Positions 61,002 to 64,000 of a stretch of DNA of 64,000 bases are shown here, piece by piece. Position numbers and translations under genes: made by a program. Source of the stretch: Opisthorchis felineus (Eukaryota; Platyhelminthes; Trematoda; Opisthorchiida; Opisthorchiidae); assembly GCA_004794785.1 (NCBI GenBank), contig SJOL01009709.1, positions 782,149-846,148 of the forward strand, in the 5' to 3' direction. The notes under the pieces are model-generated. The model ran no database searches, was not told where the DNA came from, and saw nothing but the letters and a program-made list of their open reading frames with translations. Position 1 is the first letter of the stretch; the number at the start of each line of letters is the position of its first letter.

Positions 61002-62220
61002 GACAACAACAGATATTTTGGTCAACGGTGTTGCTGTCCGAGCTCTTGTTGATATCGGCAGCTCCAGAAGTTTCCTTTTCTTATCAGTCCTACAAGCTCA
61101 TAACTGGAAACTATTTCCGTGTGATCCTGTGATAACAATGGCGTCAACGATACATTCATTTTACACCAAGGGTTATTGGCTTGTGTCCATTCAGCGCAAG
61201 GATGCTACATACGAACACTTCAAACTTAGTGTATTACCAAACCCCTGTGCAGACGTCCTTCTCGGAAGTGACTTCCTGAGGTTACATGATAAAGTTGCAA
61301 TTCCATTCGGTGGCCAACGGAGCACTCTAACTGTATGTGGCGTAACATACGCAAAACTGGAATCCCCATCTTTATTCACTAATGGTGCTGCTAATTGCAA
61401 GCCGATCGCTACGAAATCTCGCCGTCATGCACTGGAAGACGGGCAATTCAAACCAACCGAGGTAGACCAAATGCTCACCGATGGCATACTCGAAGCACCA
61501 AATTCCCCGTGGAGAACGCAGGTGCTCGTAATGCGCCATACGAACCACAAGAGACGCTTTGTCATAGGCTACAGCCAGACCATCAATCGCTTTGCCTACC
61601 TCGACGCTTATCCCCTATCAAGACTGGATCGTATGATCGAAACCATCGCACTCTATACCGTCTACAGTACGCTGGACCTCCAGAGTGCATATCATCAGGT
61701 CCCAATAGTCGAGTCAGATAAGCCGTTTACTGCATTTGAATCCGGTGGGAACCTATACCAGTTTCGGCTCATTGCTTTCAGAGTGATAGACGGGGTTGCG
61801 TGTTTCCAACGGACGATGAACAATATCAAAGCCGAACAGCTTCAAGACACGTTCGCCTACATTGATGACATTACTGTATGCAGTAAAACGAGTGCTGAAT
61901 ATGACTGTAATCTTAGGCATTTTCTCGACGTTACTAAAACATGCAACATTACTTTGAACGACACAAAAGACGGCTTCGCTACTGAAGATATTTCTCCTCT
62001 GGGTTACAAGGTCTTCAAAGATATTATCAAACCTGACCTAGAACTTATGCGCCTTACAAGAGAACGGAAAATCTCATCAAAGAGCCGCGGGTCTGTTCAC
62101 CTACTAGTCTCAGTGGATACCGGCTTTTTCGGAAAAATTCATCCTTTAGTTGAAAAAAAAAAATATTTTCGCCTCCGGAAAGTCCCCGAACAACATTTTG
62201 GAACCTTAAGCACGAATTAG
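60973..62220 (+). pseudogene. pol: Protease and reverse transcriptase of the CsRn1-like element
   Basis: 415 codons without a stop, the longest frame in the window. Protease active site A-L-V-D-I-G-S-S (normally D-T/S-G, so the second residue is changed to I). L-L-G-S-D-F-L follows. RT: F-V-I-G-Y-S-Q-T-I-N (the usual catalytic-domain lead R-x-x-x-D-Y is altered), Y-S-T-L-D-L-Q-S-A-Y-H-Q-V-P (first catalytic aspartate), F-R-V-I-D-G-V-A-x-F-Q, and F-A-Y-I-D-D-I-T-V (both aspartates kept). The last 60 residues diverge, with a poly-A-run frame problem near 62153-62163. Likely inactive protease; the polymerase centre looks intact. Confidence 0.87.
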
Positions 62221-62620
62221 AGAATGCAGTGGTCGTTGTTGTCGACTACAGCGTCCCTCTTGTCGTCGGAACTGATGCGTCCGATATCGCTGTTGGTGCA
62301 TCCCTAAGCCAGGGTAACCGGCCTGTCGCCTTTTTCTCCAGGTCTTTGACTGCAAGCGAGGGCAACCATCCTGCTGTCGAAAAAGAAGCATATGCTTTCG
62401 TCGGAACGATCCGCAAATGGCGCCCCCATTTCCTCGGGAGACATTTTAAACTGATTACCAATCAACGTCCGGTTGCCTTTATGTAGGGGAACCAACAGAA
62501 GATTAAACTAAAGTATGACAAGATTGAACGGTGGAAAATCGAACTGGCGGGGTACAACTACGACGTCGTCTATAGATCAGGAACGGACAATGGCGTTGCT
62601 GATGCCCGTGTAACCTATGT
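62221..62620 (+). pseudogene. pol: RNase H region of the CsRn1-like element
   Basis: V-V-G-T-D-A-S-D-I-A-V-G-A-S-L and P-V-A-F-F-S-R-S-L-T, then A-V-E-K-E-A-Y-A and L-I-T-N-Q-R-P. The last histidine-bearing D-H box is altered to N-Q. A TAG at 62484-62486 interrupts; the frame resumes with K-L-K-Y-D-K-I-E-R-W and D-N-G-V-A-D-A. Confidence 0.85.
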
Positions 62621-63644
62621 GCCAACATTGTTGGGACGGAAAAACTTCAGGAGCTTCACAACATATTACGTCATCCCGAGGTCGCAAGATTTGCACATTT
62701 TGTTCGTTCTAACAACCTCCTTTTTTTCAACCAGCGATATCCGACGTGAGGTCTGTAACTGTTCCACAGACTCCGAACTCAAACAAAAATTTTGTGACTC
62801 CTTTCGTGGCCACACAACCTTTGGAACGCCTTAGTATTGACTTTGAAGGCCCACTTCCCCCAAACACTCGTAACAAGTACCTCTTAACAATCATTGATGA
62901 ATACTCCCGATCCCCTTTTGCTTATGCTTGCGGCGATATGTCCTCTTCCACTGTGATTCGTTGTTTGAGTCAACTGATTTCACTGTTTGGTATGCCCACC
63001 TGTGTTCACACAGACCGCGGTTCTACGTTCATGTCAACTGAACTCAAACAGTTTTTGATCGATAAAGGCGTTGCCACTAGTCATACCGCTGCATATAATC
63101 CACAATGTAATGGTCAAGTGGAACAACTTAATGCGACCCTTTGGAAGACCATCTGCCTCGTTCTAAAATCACGAAACTCACCTGCCACACATTGGGACGT
63201 TGTCCTTCTTGATGCGCTCCACTATATCAGATCTCTGTTATGTACTAGTATCCACTGTACCCCACATGAACGTTTCCTGCCGTTCGGACGATGATCAGCC
63301 AACGGTGTCTCCTTGCCTATTTGGCTTACTGTCCTTGAGCCGATCCTTTTAAAACGCAACGGTCGAGCCTCAAAATGTGACCCTCTGGAAGTGGAGCTCG
63401 TCTCTTGTAATCCACAGTACGTCCAGATGACAAACACAAAACCGTGTCCCTAGGCCGCTTGGCTCCTAATGACAACGGCAGGACGTCCGATCCTTCCGAC
63501 GCAGAACGGGAGCCAGTGCATGTTGCCGAACAAGAGGAACTTCGCCCAATACCATCAGTCTACCCTGATTATTCAAAAACTGAAATCTTGCATATTAATG
63601 ATGCCTCGTCGTCCCATTCTAGTGCATACCCAGGCCCGACCTAA
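62621..63644 (+). pseudogene. pol: Integrase and C-terminal tail of the CsRn1-like element
   Basis: The zinc-binding N-terminus (L-H-N-I-L-R-H-P-E-V-A-R-F-A-H, about 62653-62700) is in a different frame from the core. The core, 62746-63294, is open: L-S-I-D-F-E-G-P-L-P, V-H-T-D-R-G-S-T-F-M and N-G-Q-V-E-Q-L-N, so the D, D, E triad is kept. A TGA at 63292 ends it. The same protein continues in other frames: W-L-T-V-L-E-P-I-L-L-K-R (63325-63360), then N-P-Q-Y-V-Q-M, and the tail open to 63644. Confidence 0.85.
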
Positions 63645-64000
63645 AGCTGTCACCTTGTCGTGGTTGTCGGGCTTCTGTGCTGCAATGATCCTGCGGGCTA
63701 TACTGGCTGGAACTCAGTTCCTAAAGGTTCATCCATGCCAGGAAGGCCAACGGGGAGCAGCCCGATGAAGAACTGCGAGTCTCCGTACTGCGATTAATCG
63801 TATTACGGGGCGGTCTAGAGTTAAAGTCGTACTGTCCTCTGCGATGGGAGTGTGAAGGCGGTAAGGCGTTTCCCCCAGGCGACCAGCATGTCCATATTTA
63901 TGGAAGCAGCGACGCTGCCTTCCCCCGAGGAAGGACGGGTTAGAAAAGGTCGGCCCTAAAAACCGCACACTCCGATCGCCCAACGGTTGACCGTGACCGC
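63645..64000. other. Unrecognised right edge
   Basis: No copy of the 60053-60222 LTR-like sequence is found. GC-rich, open on the minus strand from 63983 to 63729 and partly on the plus strand. It may be the 3' untranslated part of the element or another repeat. Confidence 0.35.

Larger units (their letters stand above)
60053..63644 (+). mobile_element. CsRn1-like Ty3/gypsy retrotransposon, right end not seen
   Basis: Gag fragment and pol (protease, RT, RNase H, integrase, C-terminal tail) in order, with wording typical of the CsRn1 clade of fluke and tapeworm elements. The left end is placed at TGTCATGA (60053), where LINE similarity stops. No matching right LTR is found up to 64000, so it is either outside the window or lost. 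Several frame breaks. The element appears to have inserted into the RTE-type LINE. Confidence 0.8.

Noticed and set aside
63645..64000. 3' LTR of the CsRn1-like element
   Set aside because: No TGTCATGA start or other similarity to 60053-60222 is seen.

Overview
This is a eukaryotic, intron-bearing and repeat-dense window, most likely from a parasitic flatworm. A pseudophyllidean tapeworm is my best guess, but this is inference: no species-diagnostic gene is present. The reasons are the mix of decayed retroelements (Penelope-like elements with GIY-YIG ends, a CsRn1-type Ty3/gypsy element of the kind first described in liver flukes, CR1/Jockey-type and RTE-type LINEs, tRNA-derived SINEs), the AT-leaning noncoding DNA, and an invertebrate-style soluble guanylate cyclase gene with a 7-kb intron.

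Layout. 1-10.4 kb: a tRNA-derived SINE (minus strand) and three decayed Penelope-like fragments. 12.5-20.3 kb: the one convincing host gene, the first two exons of a soluble guanylate cyclase (minus strand). Exon 1 (19843-20331) carries the heme-NO-binding domain and exon 2 (12520-12789) the start of the HNOBA domain. Both ends are in phase 0 with good splice sites. The intron holds a 200-copy pure GATA microsatellite and a Penelope 3'-tail remnant. The rest of the gene (coiled coil, catalytic cyclase) must lie to the left, and I could not find it in this window. 20.3-28.9 kb: long stretch with no recognised gene.

28.9-38.6 kb: a nearly exact direct duplication of a 4.84-kb unit, the copies separated by a single N. 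It is either a recent tandem duplication or two haplotypes laid end to end by the assembler. Inside each unit is a ~4.0-kb Mutator-like DNA element. Its two inward-facing ends are diverged inverted copies of each other, and each encodes a FAR1-type zinc-finger transposase N-terminus.

41-44.5 kb: a CR1/Jockey-type LINE with endonuclease and reverse transcriptase, inactivated. 48.6-53.3 kb: a complete but frameshifted Ty3/gypsy LTR retrotransposon with 293-bp LTRs, 5-bp target duplication, primer-binding site, gag, protease, RT, RNase H, integrase and polypurine tract. 55.5-57.4 kb: an RTE-type LINE remnant (minus), followed by a second SINE copy (plus). 59.5-63.6 kb: another RTE-type LINE fragment (plus) apparently interrupted at 60053 by a CsRn1-like Ty3/gypsy element whose right end is not seen before the window ends.

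How it works together: apart from the cyclase gene, the window records layered transposon insertion and decay. The cyclase would make cGMP in response to NO or O2. None of the transposons looks able to move by itself, because each has frameshifts, stops or lost catalytic residues. I found no CRISPR array, operon or bacterial-type system.
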